Assembly (NCBI GenBank): GCA_021325515.1
Contig: JAJPHC010000060.1
Span: forward strand, 62,001-126,000
Direction of reading: 5' to 3'
Length of the DNA: 64,000 bases
Source: Acidobacteriota bacterium
GTDB lineage: Bacteria > Acidobacteriota > Thermoanaerobaculia > Gp7-AA8
Each line of letters begins with the position of its first letter. The stretch's first letter is position 1. The notes beneath the pieces were generated by a model that made no database searches, was not told the origin of the DNA, and worked only from the letters and a program-made list of their open reading frames with translations. The position numbers were made by a program, and so were the translations under genes. Below, in pieces: positions 8,201-17,504 of the stretch.

Positions 8201-9856
8201 ATGAAATCGGCGGCCCTTCTCCTCGCTCTCACGACCCCGCTCTTCGCCGCGCCGCTCGCGATCCCGCCCGAGGTGGCGGCAGCGCGGGACGCGATCCGGC
8301 CGGCGGGTCTCGCATCGCATCTCCGATTCCTCGCCGACGATCTGCTCGAAGGACGCGAGACCGGAAGCCGCGGCTTCGACATCGCGGCACGCTACGTCGC
8401 CTCCCAGTTCGACGCCCTCGGCCTGCAACCGGGCGGCGGCAACGGATCATGGTTCCAGCCCGTCCACTTCCGCACCGGGCGCATCACCTATCCGCAATGC
8501 AGCTTCGTCGTGCATGACGGCAAGGAGGATGTTCGTCTCAACGCGCTCACCGACTTCATCCTGCGGCCCGGCCTGCGCGTCGATTCCGACGAGATCACGG
8601 CGCCGCTCGTGTTCGCCGGCTACGGGATCTCCGCGCCGGAGCTGGGCGAAGACGATTACGCATCCGTCGATGTGCGCGGGAAGATCGCGGTCGTCATCAG
8701 CGGCGCGCCGGCGCACTTTCCGACTGATCAGCGCGCGTATTACTCGGGCGGCCTCGTGAAGTCGGAGATGGCGGCGGCGCGGGGTGCGATCGGGGTCATC
8801 AGCATTCGCAGCAGCGCAGACGAGGCACGGACCTCGTTCGAGAGGATTGCCGCGCAGAGCGAGCTGCCGGCGATGCGTTACCTGAGCGCGGAGGGCGAGA
8901 TCGCCGATTCGCCGCAGCGGATTCGTGCGAACGGAATGCTGAGCCATGCCGCAGCCGCCCGCGTGTTCGCCCACGCGCCGAAGAATCTCGACGAGATCCT
9001 GAGCGCCGCCGAGAAGCAGGCGCCACGATCGTTCCCGCTCAACGTGACCGCGACGATCCGGACGGCATCGATCCTCTCCGTCGCCGACAGCGAGAACGTC
9101 GCCGCGATTCTTCCCGGCTCCGACCCCGCGCATCGCGACGAATACGTCGTCGTCTCCGCACACCTCGATCACCTCGGCAATCGCGCGACGACGGAGGACC
9201 ACATCTTCAACGGCGCGTATGACAACGCGTCGGGATCGGCGGCTCTCATCGAGATCGCGCGAGCATTCGCAGCACTTCCGAAAGCACCGGCGCGCTCGGT
9301 TCTCTTCGTTGCGCTGACTGGCGAAGAGAAGGGAGAGCAGGGCTCGGCGTACTTCGCGCAGCATCCGCCGCTCGAGCATGGAGCGATCGTCGCCAACATC
9401 AACATGGACATGTTCCTCATGCTCTTCCCCGTCAAGGATCTCGTCCTCCTCGGCGCCGAGCACACCTCGCTCGGCCCGCTCGCGCAAGCGGCTGCAGAGA
9501 CGATGGGCTTCGACATCAGCCCCGATCCGATGCCGGAAGAAGTGCGCTTCATCCGCAGCGATCAATACTCGTTCGTAAGAAGCGGTGTGCCTTCGATCAG
9601 CATCAAGACGGGAAACATCAGCAGCGATCCGGCGATCGACGGCGCGAAAGCCACGCACGAGTGGCTGCGCACCATTTATCACTCGGTCCGCGATGACATG
9701 ACGCAGCACTTCGACTGGGCGACCGGCACGCGCTACACGCAGGTGAACTTTCTGCTGGCATGGAGCGCGGCCAACGCGCCGGAGAAGCCGCGCTGGGTCG
9801 AAGGCGATTTCTTCGGCAAGAAGTTTTCTTCCGCAGTTCATCCCGACCGACCGTAG
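8201..9856 (+). CDS. Secreted M28-family zinc aminopeptidase with PA domain
   Basis: The 551-residue protein starts with a Sec signal peptide (MKSAALLLALTTPLFAAP). A protease-associated insert covers roughly residues 110-280. The M28 catalytic core follows with metal ligands in SAHLDHLG (about 317), YDNASG, GEEKGEQGS and NINMD, giving the His/Asp/Glu/Asp set for two zinc ions. Such enzymes remove N-terminal amino acids outside the cytoplasm. The last residues (HPDRP) and the TAG stop are encoded by the left arm of a downstream inverted repeat. Confidence 0.9.
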   Translation: MKSAALLLALTTPLFAAPLAIPPEVAAARDAIRPAGLASHLRFLADDLLEGRETGSRGFDIAARYVASQFDALGLQPGGGNGSWFQPVHFRTGRITYPQCSFVVHDGKEDVRLNALTDFILRPGLRVDSDEITAPLVFAGYGISAPELGEDDYASVDVRGKIAVVISGAPAHFPTDQRAYYSGGLVKSEMAAARGAIGVISIRSSADEARTSFERIAAQSELPAMRYLSAEGEIADSPQRIRANGMLSHAAAARVFAHAPKNLDEILSAAEKQAPRSFPLNVTATIRTASILSVADSENVAAILPGSDPAHRDEYVVVSAHLDHLGNRATTEDHIFNGAYDNASGSAALIEIARAFAALPKAPARSVLFVALTGEEKGEQGSAYFAQHPPLEHGAIVANINMDMFLMLFPVKDLVLLGAEHTSLGPLAQAAAETMGFDISPDPMPEEVRFIRSDQYSFVRSGVPSISIKTGNISSDPAIDGAKATHEWLRTIYHSVRDDMTQHFDWATGTRYTQVNFLLAWSAANAPEKPRWVEGDFFGKKFSSAVHPDRP

Positions 9857-9968
9857 CGCAGCGAAGGGAGTGGAGGGATCAACGACGGCGCCGCGCGGCT
9901 CGCGGCGAGAAGAGCGATCGTGCCGGTGTGATCGCTGATCCCTCCGCTCCCTTCGGTCGGTCGGGATG
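9833..9968. repeat. Inverted repeat overlapping the peptidase 3' end (family F)
   Basis: The left arm (9839-9881) and right arm (9936-9968) are reverse complements apart from one mismatch and a 10-bp extra segment (GTAGCGCAGC) in the left arm that supplies the peptidase stop codon. The 54-bp centre is GC-rich. The left side, starting CCGCAGTTCATCCCGA, recurs in the opposite orientation at 13527-13561, so this is a dispersed repeat family. Confidence 0.85.
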
Positions 9969-10009
9969 TCCCGAGGCGGGATGCCCACGGTGCTGTTACC
10001 ATTACTCAC

Positions 10010-12730
10010 ATGCCACTTCAGCCCGGCGAGATGCTCGGGCCTTACAAGATCTCTGGCCTTCTCGGCGAGGGAGGCATGGGCGCGGTTTACCGCGCCCGTG
10101 ACACGCGGCTTCATCGCGACGTAGCGATCAAAGTCCTCACCGCGATCACGCTCGACGATCAGGAACGGCTCGCGCGTTTCGAGCAGGAAGCGCGCGCGAC
10201 GGGGATGCTCAATCATCCCAACCTGCTGACGATCTTCGACGTCGGCAATCACAACGGCACTCCGTTTCTCGTCAGCGAGCTGCTCGAAGGAGAGACGCTG
10301 CATCAGCGCCTCACCAAGGGTGCGATCCCGCCGCGCAAAGCGGTTGAGATCGCGGCGCAGATGGCGCAGGGCCTCGCGGCCGCTCATGAGAAGGGTGTCG
10401 TCCACCGCGATCTGAAGCCGGACAACGTCTTCATCTCGCGCGAAGGGCGCGTGAAGATTCTCGACTTCGGCATCGCGAAACTGAATCCGAAGAGCGGCGC
10501 GGACGGCCCGACGTTTCAGGTTGCCGCCACCGAGCCCGGCATGGTGCTCGGCACCGTCGGCTACATGTCGCCGGAACAGGTGCGCGGCGAGATCGTTGAC
10601 CAGCGCTCCGACATCTTCTCGTTCGGCACGATCCTCTACGAGATGCTGACCGGCGAGCGCGCGTTCAAGCGCAACTCCTCGATCGAAACGCTCAGCGCGA
10701 TTCTCAAGGAAGAGCCGCGCGATCTGACCGAAGTGCTGCCGAACATCCCTCCCTCACTCGATCGTCTCGTGCGGCGCTGCCTCGAAAAAGACCGCGACCT
10801 TCGCTTCCAGTCGGCGCGCGATCTCGCATTCAATCTCGAGACGATGTCGTCGATGGTGATGCCGTCATCGACGCTCTCCCAGCCAATGCCGCAGCACGGC
10901 GTGCCGTCGACCCCGTCGCCGTCGCAGGCGACTTACACGCCGACGATCCGCACCGCGACACCGACGGCGCACCGCCCGCCGATGACTTCGGCAACGGCCG
11001 CGCATCCCACCGAGGTTCGCAATGCGACGATGGCGCGACCGCGCACCGTGCTGACGAAGCCGAAGCCGCGCGTCTCGCCGATCCTCACTGCCATCTTCTT
11101 CATCGTCGCCGTCGCCGGCGCGGCGTTCGGCGGCTGGTGGTTCGCGCTGCACGGCAAAGGCGATCAGCAGGAGCTGACATTCCGCCGCATCACATTCCGC
11201 CGCGGCGAAGTGCGCGGTGCGCGCTTCACTCCCGACGGCGACACGATCGTCTACAGCGCGGCGTGGGAAGGACAACCATCGGCCCTCTACGTCGCCAGCA
11301 GACAAAGCACCGAGGCAAGGCCGCTCGGAATCAACGACGCCGAGCTGCTCGCGGTGTCGAAGACCTCGGAGCTGGCGATCATGCTCCGCCGCGACCGGAT
11401 GACCGGCATCGGCACACTCGCACGCATTCCGCTCGCGGGCGGCATGCCGCGCGAGGTCTCCGACTCCGCGCTGCGCGCGGACTGGATGCCCGACGGTTCG
11501 CTCGCCGCTCTGCGCATCGCCAACGGCAAGTACCGCATCGAAGCGCCCGTCGGCACCGTGCAGTACGACACACAACATCAGATTCTCGACATGCGGATCG
11601 CACCCGATGGCCGCATCGCATTCGTGGAGACGATCAGCGGAAAGAACATCCTCACGCTGCTCGACAACAAGAAGGCAGATCCCATCGCCATCGGCTGGAG
11701 CCACGGCGTCACCGGCATCGCCTGGGGTGCCGACGGCAAATCGATTCTGCTCACAGGCACCGACAGCGGCGCGCCGCCCGCGCTCTATTCGGTGACGCTC
11801 GCCGGCGACGTTCATCTCTCGAGCCGGCTCACGGGCCTCATGCGTCTCTACGATGTGTCGGGCGCGGGACGCGTGCTGCTCGCCAACGGCATGTGGCGCG
11901 CTGCACTCGAATATCAGCCGCCGGGAGAAACGACGGAGCGCGACGTCTCGTGGCTCGACTGGTCGATCGCGACGGATCTGTCGCCTGACGGCAAGACGAT
12001 CCTCTTCAACGAAACGCGCGAAGGGGGCGGAGACAAGAACGGGATGTACCTCCGCCGCATCGACGCGCCGGCACCGGTGCGCATCGGCGATGGCATCAGC
12101 GACGGGCTCTCGCCCGATGGCAAGTGGGTCCTGTCTCACAGCGGAGCGAAGCTCGTGCTGCTGCCGACAGGCACCGGTGAATCGCGCGAGCTGAAGATCA
12201 ACGGGCAGTTCGACAACGGCGCGGCATGGCTTCCCGACTCGCGCCGCGTCGTCGTCGCGGGCAGCGTGGACAAGAAGGACTATCAGCTCCATCTCATCGA
12301 CACGCTCGACGAGACCTCGAAGCCGCTCACGACGGAGGGCATCTGGGGCGACGCATATCGTCCGTTCGCCGTCTCGCCCGATGGCCGCTTCGTCGCCGGC
12401 GTGACGCCGCAGCAGACGATCGCGCTCTATTCCGTCGACGGCAGCGCGCAGCCTGCGCCGGTCGCGGGTGCAGCGGCTGGTGAGATCCCGATCACCTTCT
12501 CCGCCGATGGAACGCTGCTTTACGTCTATCGTCCGACCGTTGTGCCGGCGAAGATCACGCGCATCACCCTCGCCACCGGCGCGCGCGAAGAATGGAAGAC
12601 GTTCACGCCAGCCGATCCCGCCGGTGTGTACAAGATCAGCCCGGTGATCATCACGCCCGATGGCACTTCCTACGTCTACGACGCCCTCCGCACGCAGAGC
12701 GAGTTGTACGTGGCAGAAGGTGTGAAATGA
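10010..12730 (+). CDS. Ser/Thr protein kinase with C-terminal beta-propeller
   Basis: This is a 906-residue protein. The N-terminal Hanks-type kinase has a glycine loop at 19-26, catalytic K41, HRDLKPDN (D134) and DFG 152-154, so it should be active. A Pro/Thr-rich linker (about 285-355) leads to one membrane helix at 360-380. About 500 residues of periplasmic WD40/TolB-like propeller follow, with repeated SPDG/TPDG motifs. This layout is common in Acidobacteriota. It presumably senses an envelope signal through the propeller. No substrate or phosphatase is next to it. Confidence 0.9.
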   Translation: MPLQPGEMLGPYKISGLLGEGGMGAVYRARDTRLHRDVAIKVLTAITLDDQERLARFEQEARATGMLNHPNLLTIFDVGNHNGTPFLVSELLEGETLHQRLTKGAIPPRKAVEIAAQMAQGLAAAHEKGVVHRDLKPDNVFISREGRVKILDFGIAKLNPKSGADGPTFQVAATEPGMVLGTVGYMSPEQVRGEIVDQRSDIFSFGTILYEMLTGERAFKRNSSIETLSAILKEEPRDLTEVLPNIPPSLDRLVRRCLEKDRDLRFQSARDLAFNLETMSSMVMPSSTLSQPMPQHGVPSTPSPSQATYTPTIRTATPTAHRPPMTSATAAHPTEVRNATMARPRTVLTKPKPRVSPILTAIFFIVAVAGAAFGGWWFALHGKGDQQELTFRRITFRRGEVRGARFTPDGDTIVYSAAWEGQPSALYVASRQSTEARPLGINDAELLAVSKTSELAIMLRRDRMTGIGTLARIPLAGGMPREVSDSALRADWMPDGSLAALRIANGKYRIEAPVGTVQYDTQHQILDMRIAPDGRIAFVETISGKNILTLLDNKKADPIAIGWSHGVTGIAWGADGKSILLTGTDSGAPPALYSVTLAGDVHLSSRLTGLMRLYDVSGAGRVLLANGMWRAALEYQPPGETTERDVSWLDWSIATDLSPDGKTILFNETREGGGDKNGMYLRRIDAPAPVRIGDGISDGLSPDGKWVLSHSGAKLVLLPTGTGESRELKINGQFDNGAAWLPDSRRVVVAGSVDKKDYQLHLIDTLDETSKPLTTEGIWGDAYRPFAVSPDGRFVAGVTPQQTIALYSVDGSAQPAPVAGAAAGEIPITFSADGTLLYVYRPTVVPAKITRITLATGAREEWKTFTPADPAGVYKISPVIITPDGTSYVYDALRTQSELYVAEGVK

Positions 12731-12764
12731 GGCCGCCGGGGCGACCCGGGACCGCAGAAACCTC

Positions 12765-13526
12765 TTGTTGAGCTACGTCATCATCGGCATCGCCGCATTT
12801 CTTGCGGGCGCCATCAACTCGATCGCAGGGGGCGGCACGCTGCTCTCCTTTCCGGCGCTCGTCTGGATCGGACGGCCGGCCGTCATCGCGAACGCGACGA
12901 ACACCGTTGCGATCTGGCCCGGCTCCTTCGCCGGTGTCGTCGGATTTCGCAACGACATCGCGAAGCTGCAGCGATGGCTCTTCTGGCTGATGGCTCCCTC
13001 ACTCCTCGGCGGGGCGGCCGGCGCCTACCTGCTTCTGCACACGAGCGAGCGGATGTTCTCGCGCCTCGTGCCCTGGCTCATTCTCGGCGCGACGCTGCTG
13101 CTGGCGGCACAGGAGTTTCTCTCGCGCAAGTTCGCCGTGCTCGCCGAATCGCATCGCAGGCCGACGGCGGGCTGGATCACGTTCGTCTTCGCGTTCCAGT
13201 TTCTCGTCGGCGTGTACGGCGGCTACTTCGGCGCGGGAATGGGAATCCTGATGCTCGCCGCGCTCGGCCTCATCGGGCTCGCCGATCTGCATCAGATGAA
13301 CGGTCTCAAGAATCTGCTCGCCATCTGCATCAACGGCGTCGCCGCGATCTACTTCGCGGTGCTCGGCGCCGTCGTGTGGCACGACGTCGTCCTGATGGCC
13401 GTCACGTCGATCCTCGGCGGATTCGCCGGCGCGCGCCTCGCGCACCGCTTCGGAAGGAAGTTCGTGCGCGGAGTCGTGGTGACGATCGGCCTCGTGATGA
13501 GCGTGGCGCTGTTTGTCAGGCTGTGA
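12765..13526 (+). CDS. TauE/SafE-family membrane permease
   Basis: The 253-residue protein has about eight hydrophobic segments. It carries the family N-terminal signature GAINSIAGGGTLLSFPAL and the half-repeat GVYGGYFGAGMGIL. Members export or import sulfite, sulfoacetate or related anions; the substrate here is unknown. I take the TTG at 12765 as start, 34 bp after the kinase gene. Confidence 0.88.
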   Translation: MLSYVIIGIAAFLAGAINSIAGGGTLLSFPALVWIGRPAVIANATNTVAIWPGSFAGVVGFRNDIAKLQRWLFWLMAPSLLGGAAGAYLLLHTSERMFSRLVPWLILGATLLLAAQEFLSRKFAVLAESHRRPTAGWITFVFAFQFLVGVYGGYFGAGMGILMLAALGLIGLADLHQMNGLKNLLAICINGVAAIYFAVLGAVVWHDVVLMAVTSILGGFAGARLAHRFGRKFVRGVVVTIGLVMSVALFVRL

Positions 13527-13561
13527 GTTGATCCCTCGCTGCGTTCGGGATGAACTGCGGC
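13527..13561. repeat. Short inverted copy of family F repeat
   Basis: Read on the minus strand this is CCGCAGTTCATCCCGAACGC followed by AGCGAGGGATCAAC. It matches the start and inner part of the element at 9833-9881, with the middle shortened. It exactly fills the gap between two convergent genes. GATCCCT…GGGAT can pair as a small hairpin. Confidence 0.75.
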
Positions 13562-13834
13562 TCAAGGCCGGTAGAGAATCACCACGACGGCTACGGCGAC
13601 GACGAGGATTCCGACGATCGTCCAGATCATCACGCGGTGGGCGCCGGCCATCGGCTTCGCCAGCGACGTGTTCCTGATCATGCGGCGTGCGGAGCCATCG
13701 TCGACGATCGCCGCGGCGCGGTCGCGGCAGTCGGCACACTCGTCGAGATGATGCGCGGCGAGCAGGATGTCATCGACCGGCGCCTTGCGGCTGACGTATC
13801 CGTCGATCTGCGCCTGCGTCAGGTGCTGTGCCAC
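13562..13834 (-). CDS. Small zinc-finger membrane protein, anti-sigma-factor-like
   Basis: This 90-residue protein has HHLDECADC, the HxxxCxxC motif of zinc-binding anti-sigma domains. A single C-terminal membrane helix (about 68-88) follows. Such proteins usually hold an ECF sigma factor at the membrane, but no sigma factor gene is adjacent and almost no extracytoplasmic domain follows the helix. It may be an orphan or have another role. It starts 9 bp before the ABC ATPase stop, leaving the ABC genes directly upstream. Confidence 0.65.
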   Translation of the reverse strand: MAQHLTQAQIDGYVSRKAPVDDILLAAHHLDECADCRDRAAAIVDDGSARRMIRNTSLAKPMAGAHRVMIWTIVGILVVAVAVVVILYRP

Positions 13835-13843
13835 GCGCTGATT

Positions 13844-14593
13844 TTACGTCGCTCTGCCCTGAAGGAGCGCCTTTGTTGCGGCATGCTGTGGATTCGTCAA
13901 TACGTCGCGGGCGTTGCCCTGCTCGACGACTTCCCCTTCGGCGAGGATCACGACGCGATCCGCGAAGTCGCGCGCGAAGTCGTCATCGTGCGTCGTGACG
14001 ACCAGCGTCCGTCCTTCCGCAACGAGCCGCCGCAGCGTGTCGCCGAGCTCCTGCCGCCGCGCCGGATCGAGCGACGCCGTCGGCTCGTCCATCAGCAGCA
14101 GCGGAGGATCCATCGCCATCGCGCGGGCAATCGCCACACGCTGCGCCTCGCCGCCTGAGAGCTCGCGAGGCAATGCATCCTTGCGATGCGAAACGCCCAG
14201 CGACTCGAGCAACTGGAGCGCGCGCGCCTCGGCCGCCGCCTGCGCGGCATGCGCGACATGCAGAGGCGCGAGCGTCACGTTCTGCATCGCGGTGAGATGC
14301 TCGAACAGATAGTGTAACTGGAACACCATGCCGACCTGCTTGCGCAGCTCGCGCGCGAGCGTCCCCTTCGGCAGAGGGCCCGGACGGAGGACGACGCCGC
14401 CGATGTCGATCGAGCCGGCGTCGAACGCCTCGAGCGCGGCGACGCTGCGCAGGATCGTCGTCTTGCCGCCGCCGGAAAGCCCCATCAACGCGACGAGCTC
14501 GCCGCGCGCCGCGGTGATGTTCACTCCGCGCAGCACCTCGCGCGCACCGCGATTGAGCCGGAGAGAGTCGATGCGCAGAATCTCGTCGTTCAT
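13844..14593 (-). CDS. Polar amino-acid ABC transporter ATPase (GlnQ/HisP-like)
   Basis: The 249-residue protein has all ABC motifs: Walker A GLSGGGKTT, signature LSGGEAQRVAIARAM, Walker B LLLMDEPTASLDP and the switch His in VVTTHD. It most resembles GlnQ/ArtP ATPases of amino-acid importers. The ATG at 14591-14593 overlaps the stop of the receptor–permease gene (ATGA), which supports this start and indicates translational coupling. Longer upstream frames run into that gene. Confidence 0.9.
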   Translation of the reverse strand: MNDEILRIDSLRLNRGAREVLRGVNITAARGELVALMGLSGGGKTTILRSVAALEAFDAGSIDIGGVVLRPGPLPKGTLARELRKQVGMVFQLHYLFEHLTAMQNVTLAPLHVAHAAQAAAEARALQLLESLGVSHRKDALPRELSGGEAQRVAIARAMAMDPPLLLMDEPTASLDPARRQELGDTLRRLVAEGRTLVVTTHDDDFARDFADRVVILAEGEVVEQGNARDVLTNPQHAATKALLQGRAT

Positions 14594-16065
14594 TCGGTCG
14601 ACATCCTCCACTTCGATTCGAGCATCCGCGCCAGCCGGGCCAGCGGCAGCGACAACGCGAGATAGAGCCCCGCGCACAACGCACCGGGAATCACCCAACT
14701 GCCGATGTTCGCCGCGAAGATCGACGTCTGCTTCGTCAGCTCGACGACGGTGATCACCGACACGAGCGACGAATCCTTGAGCAGCGCGACGAAGTCGTTC
14801 GTCATCGGTGCGAGCGCGATGCGGAACGCCTGCGGCCCGCGCACCAGCGTGAAGACCTGATACTCGGTGAGACCGAGCGTGCGCGCCGCTTCGAGCTGCC
14901 CTCGCGGCACTGCTTCCAGCGCGCCGCGATAGATCTCGCTCTCATAGGCCGCGTAGTTGAGCCCGAGGCCGAGAAGCGCGGCGATGAAGGCCGGCAAACG
15001 GATCACCGACGACAGTCCGTAGTAGAGAACGAAGAGCTGCAGCAGCACCGGCGTCCCGCGCACCACTTCGACGTAGAACGTCAGCAGCATGCGCGTGAAC
15101 ACGCCGCCGTAAACGCGCCCGCTCGCGATCAGCACACCGACCATGATCGCCAGCGCCATCGCCGCGCACGACATCACGATCGTGATGAGCGACGCGCGCA
15201 GCAGCGCTGGGATGTACTTCATCACGACGTCCATGCGGCTCTCCCGCGGAGCCGCGGTCTGCGGCATCACGCGAGGCGCCTCGCCCTCGGCGACCGTCCT
15301 GAAGAACGCCGGCTGGTACTCGTCCCAGATCTCCCACTTGCGATAGATCTTCTCCAGCGTGCCGTCGCGCATCCGCGCCCGGAGGACGTCGTTGATCCGA
15401 TCGCGCAGCGCGGTGTTTTCCTTCGCCAGCACGCCGACGTAGTGCCCCGCCGCCACCGGCTGCGGCTGAATGAAGATGCCACCCGTTCTCCGAAGCGCGC
15501 GCGCCGCGATGATGTTGTCGAGCAGCACCGCATCGACGCGTCCCTGCTTCATATCCTCGTACGGATGCACGTCATCGTCGTACGAAACCAGGATCACGCC
15601 CTGGTCCTTCTCCGCCTTCAGGAGCAGGTCGTAGGCGATCGTCCCCGACAGCGTCGCGACTCTGCGCCCCTTCAGATCGGCGAGCGTGCGATAGCGATCC
15701 TTGTCCTCCGGCCGCACGGCGATGACTTCGTGAAACTCGAAGTAGGGGACGGTGCAGGCGAGCGCCGCGCAGCGCGGATCCGTCTGCTCGACGCCGCTCA
15801 TGCCGATGTCGAAATCGCCGCGCGCGACTGATTGATCGATCGACTGAAACTGCACCTGCACGAACTGCGCGCGGCGGCCGAGGCCTTTCGCGATCTCATC
15901 GGCGACCTCGACGTCGTAGCCGCGGACCTTCGACGGATCGGCGGGGTCGGCTTCCACATAAGGCGCGCCTCCTTCGGAGTCGCCGCCCCAGCGCAGCAAC
16001 TGCTGCGCGTCCGCATGAAACGCGAGCAGCGAGAGGAGAACGATGAGCGTCTTCACGTTCTGCAT
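14590..16065 (-). CDS. Amino-acid ABC importer: receptor–permease fusion
   Basis: One 491-residue polypeptide carries two roles. After a signal peptide (about 1-21), residues 22-250 form a periplasmic solute-binding domain of the GlnH/HisJ type. Residues 275-485 are an inner-membrane permease with the EVVRGTPVLLQLF region and the loop that contacts the ATPase. A similar arrangement is known in Gram-positive GlnP proteins, where the receptor stays tethered. The partner ATPase overlaps its stop by 4 bp. The ligand is probably a polar amino acid. Confidence 0.88.
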   Translation of the reverse strand: MQNVKTLIVLLSLLAFHADAQQLLRWGGDSEGGAPYVEADPADPSKVRGYDVEVADEIAKGLGRRAQFVQVQFQSIDQSVARGDFDIGMSGVEQTDPRCAALACTVPYFEFHEVIAVRPEDKDRYRTLADLKGRRVATLSGTIAYDLLLKAEKDQGVILVSYDDDVHPYEDMKQGRVDAVLLDNIIAARALRRTGGIFIQPQPVAAGHYVGVLAKENTALRDRINDVLRARMRDGTLEKIYRKWEIWDEYQPAFFRTVAEGEAPRVMPQTAAPRESRMDVVMKYIPALLRASLITIVMSCAAMALAIMVGVLIASGRVYGGVFTRMLLTFYVEVVRGTPVLLQLFVLYYGLSSVIRLPAFIAALLGLGLNYAAYESEIYRGALEAVPRGQLEAARTLGLTEYQVFTLVRGPQAFRIALAPMTNDFVALLKDSSLVSVITVVELTKQTSIFAANIGSWVIPGALCAGLYLALSLPLARLARMLESKWRMSTE

Positions 16066-16082
16066 GATAAAAACATGCTCCT

Positions 16083-16868
16083 GTGAATCAAGACCTTTCT
16101 CTCGCGCTCGCGCTAGCGGACGAAGCCGACGAAGTCACGCTGAAGTTTTTCCGCGCCGCATCGCTGAAGGTGAAAACGAAGCTCGATCGCACACCCGTCA
16201 CGGAAGCGGACCTCGCCGTCGAGACTCTGCTGCGCGAACGCCTCGCCGCATCGCGCCCCGGCGACTCCATCCTCGGCGAGGAATTCGGGGTGAGCGGATC
16301 CTCGCAGCGCTGCTGGATCATCGATCCCATCGACGCCACGAAGAATTTCATGCGCGGAATCCCTGTCTTCGCGACGCTGATCGCACTCGACGATCAGATC
16401 GGCGTCATCAGTGCCCCCGCCCTCGGCATGCGCTGGTGGGCCTCGCGCGGCGAAGGAGCGTTCTGCAACGGACGCGCGATTCGTGCCTCGCGCATCGCGG
16501 CGATCGAAGAGGCGCAGCTCAGCTACGACGACATCACCGGCTGGGACAGCAAGGGACTGCGCGCGAAGTTCCTCGAGCTCGACCGCCGCTGCGGCCGCTC
16601 GAGGGCGTTCGGCGATTTCTGGTCGCACATGCTCGTCGCCGAAGGCGCCTGCGACATCGCGGTCGAGCCGGAAGTCGCGCAGTGGGACATGGCCGCCGTG
16701 AAGGTAATCGTGGAGGAAGCCGGCGGAATGTTCAGCGACCTCTCCGGAAATAGAGGCGCGAACGGCGGCAGCGGAGTTTCGACTAACGGTTTACTGCACT
16801 CGCAGGTACTGAAGATTCTGAATGATGGGACGGATGGGACGGATGGGACCGATGGGACGGATGGGTGA
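16083..16868 (+). CDS. Inositol-monophosphatase-like phosphatase (HisN type), repeat-extended
   Basis: The 261-residue enzyme has the family metal sites: GEEFG, DPIDATKNF and QWDMAAVKVIVEEAGG. It resembles HisN-type histidinol phosphatases or 3'-phosphoadenosine/inositol phosphatases; the substrate is uncertain. The start is GTG, divergent from the ABC genes with 17 bp between. The normal C-terminus (LLHSQVLKIL) is followed by a GTDGTDGTDG tail encoded by a 9-bp repeat array. The stop TGA lies near the apex of that hairpin. Confidence 0.85.
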   Translation: MNQDLSLALALADEADEVTLKFFRAASLKVKTKLDRTPVTEADLAVETLLRERLAASRPGDSILGEEFGVSGSSQRCWIIDPIDATKNFMRGIPVFATLIALDDQIGVISAPALGMRWWASRGEGAFCNGRAIRASRIAAIEEAQLSYDDITGWDSKGLRAKFLELDRRCGRSRAFGDFWSHMLVAEGACDIAVEPEVAQWDMAAVKVIVEEAGGMFSDLSGNRGANGGSGVSTNGLLHSQVLKILNDGTDGTDGTDGTDG

Positions 16869-16916
16869 ACGTCCCATCCGTCCCATCCGTCCCATCCGTC
16901 CCATTCGTCCCATTCC
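16823..16916. repeat. 9-bp-period hairpin (GGGACGGAT family), copy 1
   Basis: The left arm is a run of GATGGGACG nonamers and the right arm a run of CGTCCCATC. The apex reads GGATGGGTGAACGTCCCATC. The left arm is read as protein (GTD repeats) and the TGA at the apex ends the gene. Other copies are at 21741-21878 and 52700-53104. Because 9 bp is three codons, unit gain or loss does not shift the frame. Confidence 0.92.
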
Positions 16917-16925
16917 TCAAACACT

Positions 16926-17498
16926 ATGAGCCTTGAAGAAGAAGTCCTCGTCGTCAGAACCTCGCTTCTCTCTCCCTACCTTCGGCCCGGACTCTTTCGC
17001 GAGAACGCCGAAGAGATCCTCGATCTCGTGGAGCGCGAGCAGGAGTTCCTCGTGCGTAGGATCGCCGAGGAGTCGCCGGAGTACCGGCAGATCATCCCGT
17101 ATGTGGTGATCCGCAACGGCGACCACTGGTTCCTGCTGCGCCGCACGCGCAAGGGGACCGACGCGCGGCTGCACGACAAGCTCTCGCTCGGCATCGGCGG
17201 CCACATCAATCCCGGGCATGGCGTCGCCGAGGGCTTGCAGAAGGAGCTCGATGAAGAGGTCGCGATCGAAGGCGACTACGAGATCCGCTTCGCTGGAATC
17301 CTCAACGACGATTCCACCGAAGTCGGCCGCGTCCATCTCGGGCTCGTCTACGTGCTCGACGCGGCGACGCGCGAAATCCGCGTGCTCGAAACCGAAAAGC
17401 TATCCGGCGAATGGCATCCGGCGACTGCACTGGAGCCGATGCGAGAACCGATGGAAGGCTGGTCGCAGATCGTCTACGACGCTTTGATCAAGGAGTGA
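16926..17498 (+). CDS. Nudix-like phosphoesterase
   Basis: This 190-residue protein has a variant Nudix box, GGHINPGHGVAEGLQKEL followed by DEEV, at about 97-119. It resembles predicted phosphoesterases rather than classical MutT, and its substrate is unknown. It starts 9 bp after the repeat and ends 6 bp before the DUF421 gene, so the two are probably co-transcribed. An intact REUxEE core is recognisable as KELDEE, so hydrolase activity is plausible. Confidence 0.8.
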   Translation: MSLEEEVLVVRTSLLSPYLRPGLFRENAEEILDLVEREQEFLVRRIAEESPEYRQIIPYVVIRNGDHWFLLRRTRKGTDARLHDKLSLGIGGHINPGHGVAEGLQKELDEEVAIEGDYEIRFAGILNDDSTEVGRVHLGLVYVLDAATREIRVLETEKLSGEWHPATALEPMREPMEGWSQIVYDALIKE

Positions 17499-17504
17499 TG
17501 CCGA

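Noticed and set aside
6606-8204. 532-residue frame opposite the glycosyltransferase
   Set aside because: Charged low-complexity product; the other strand has clear membrane helices and an ArnT motif.
16820-16868. GTD tail as a functional repeat domain
   Set aside because: It is explained by translation of the DNA repeat; the same DNA is read in other frames elsewhere.
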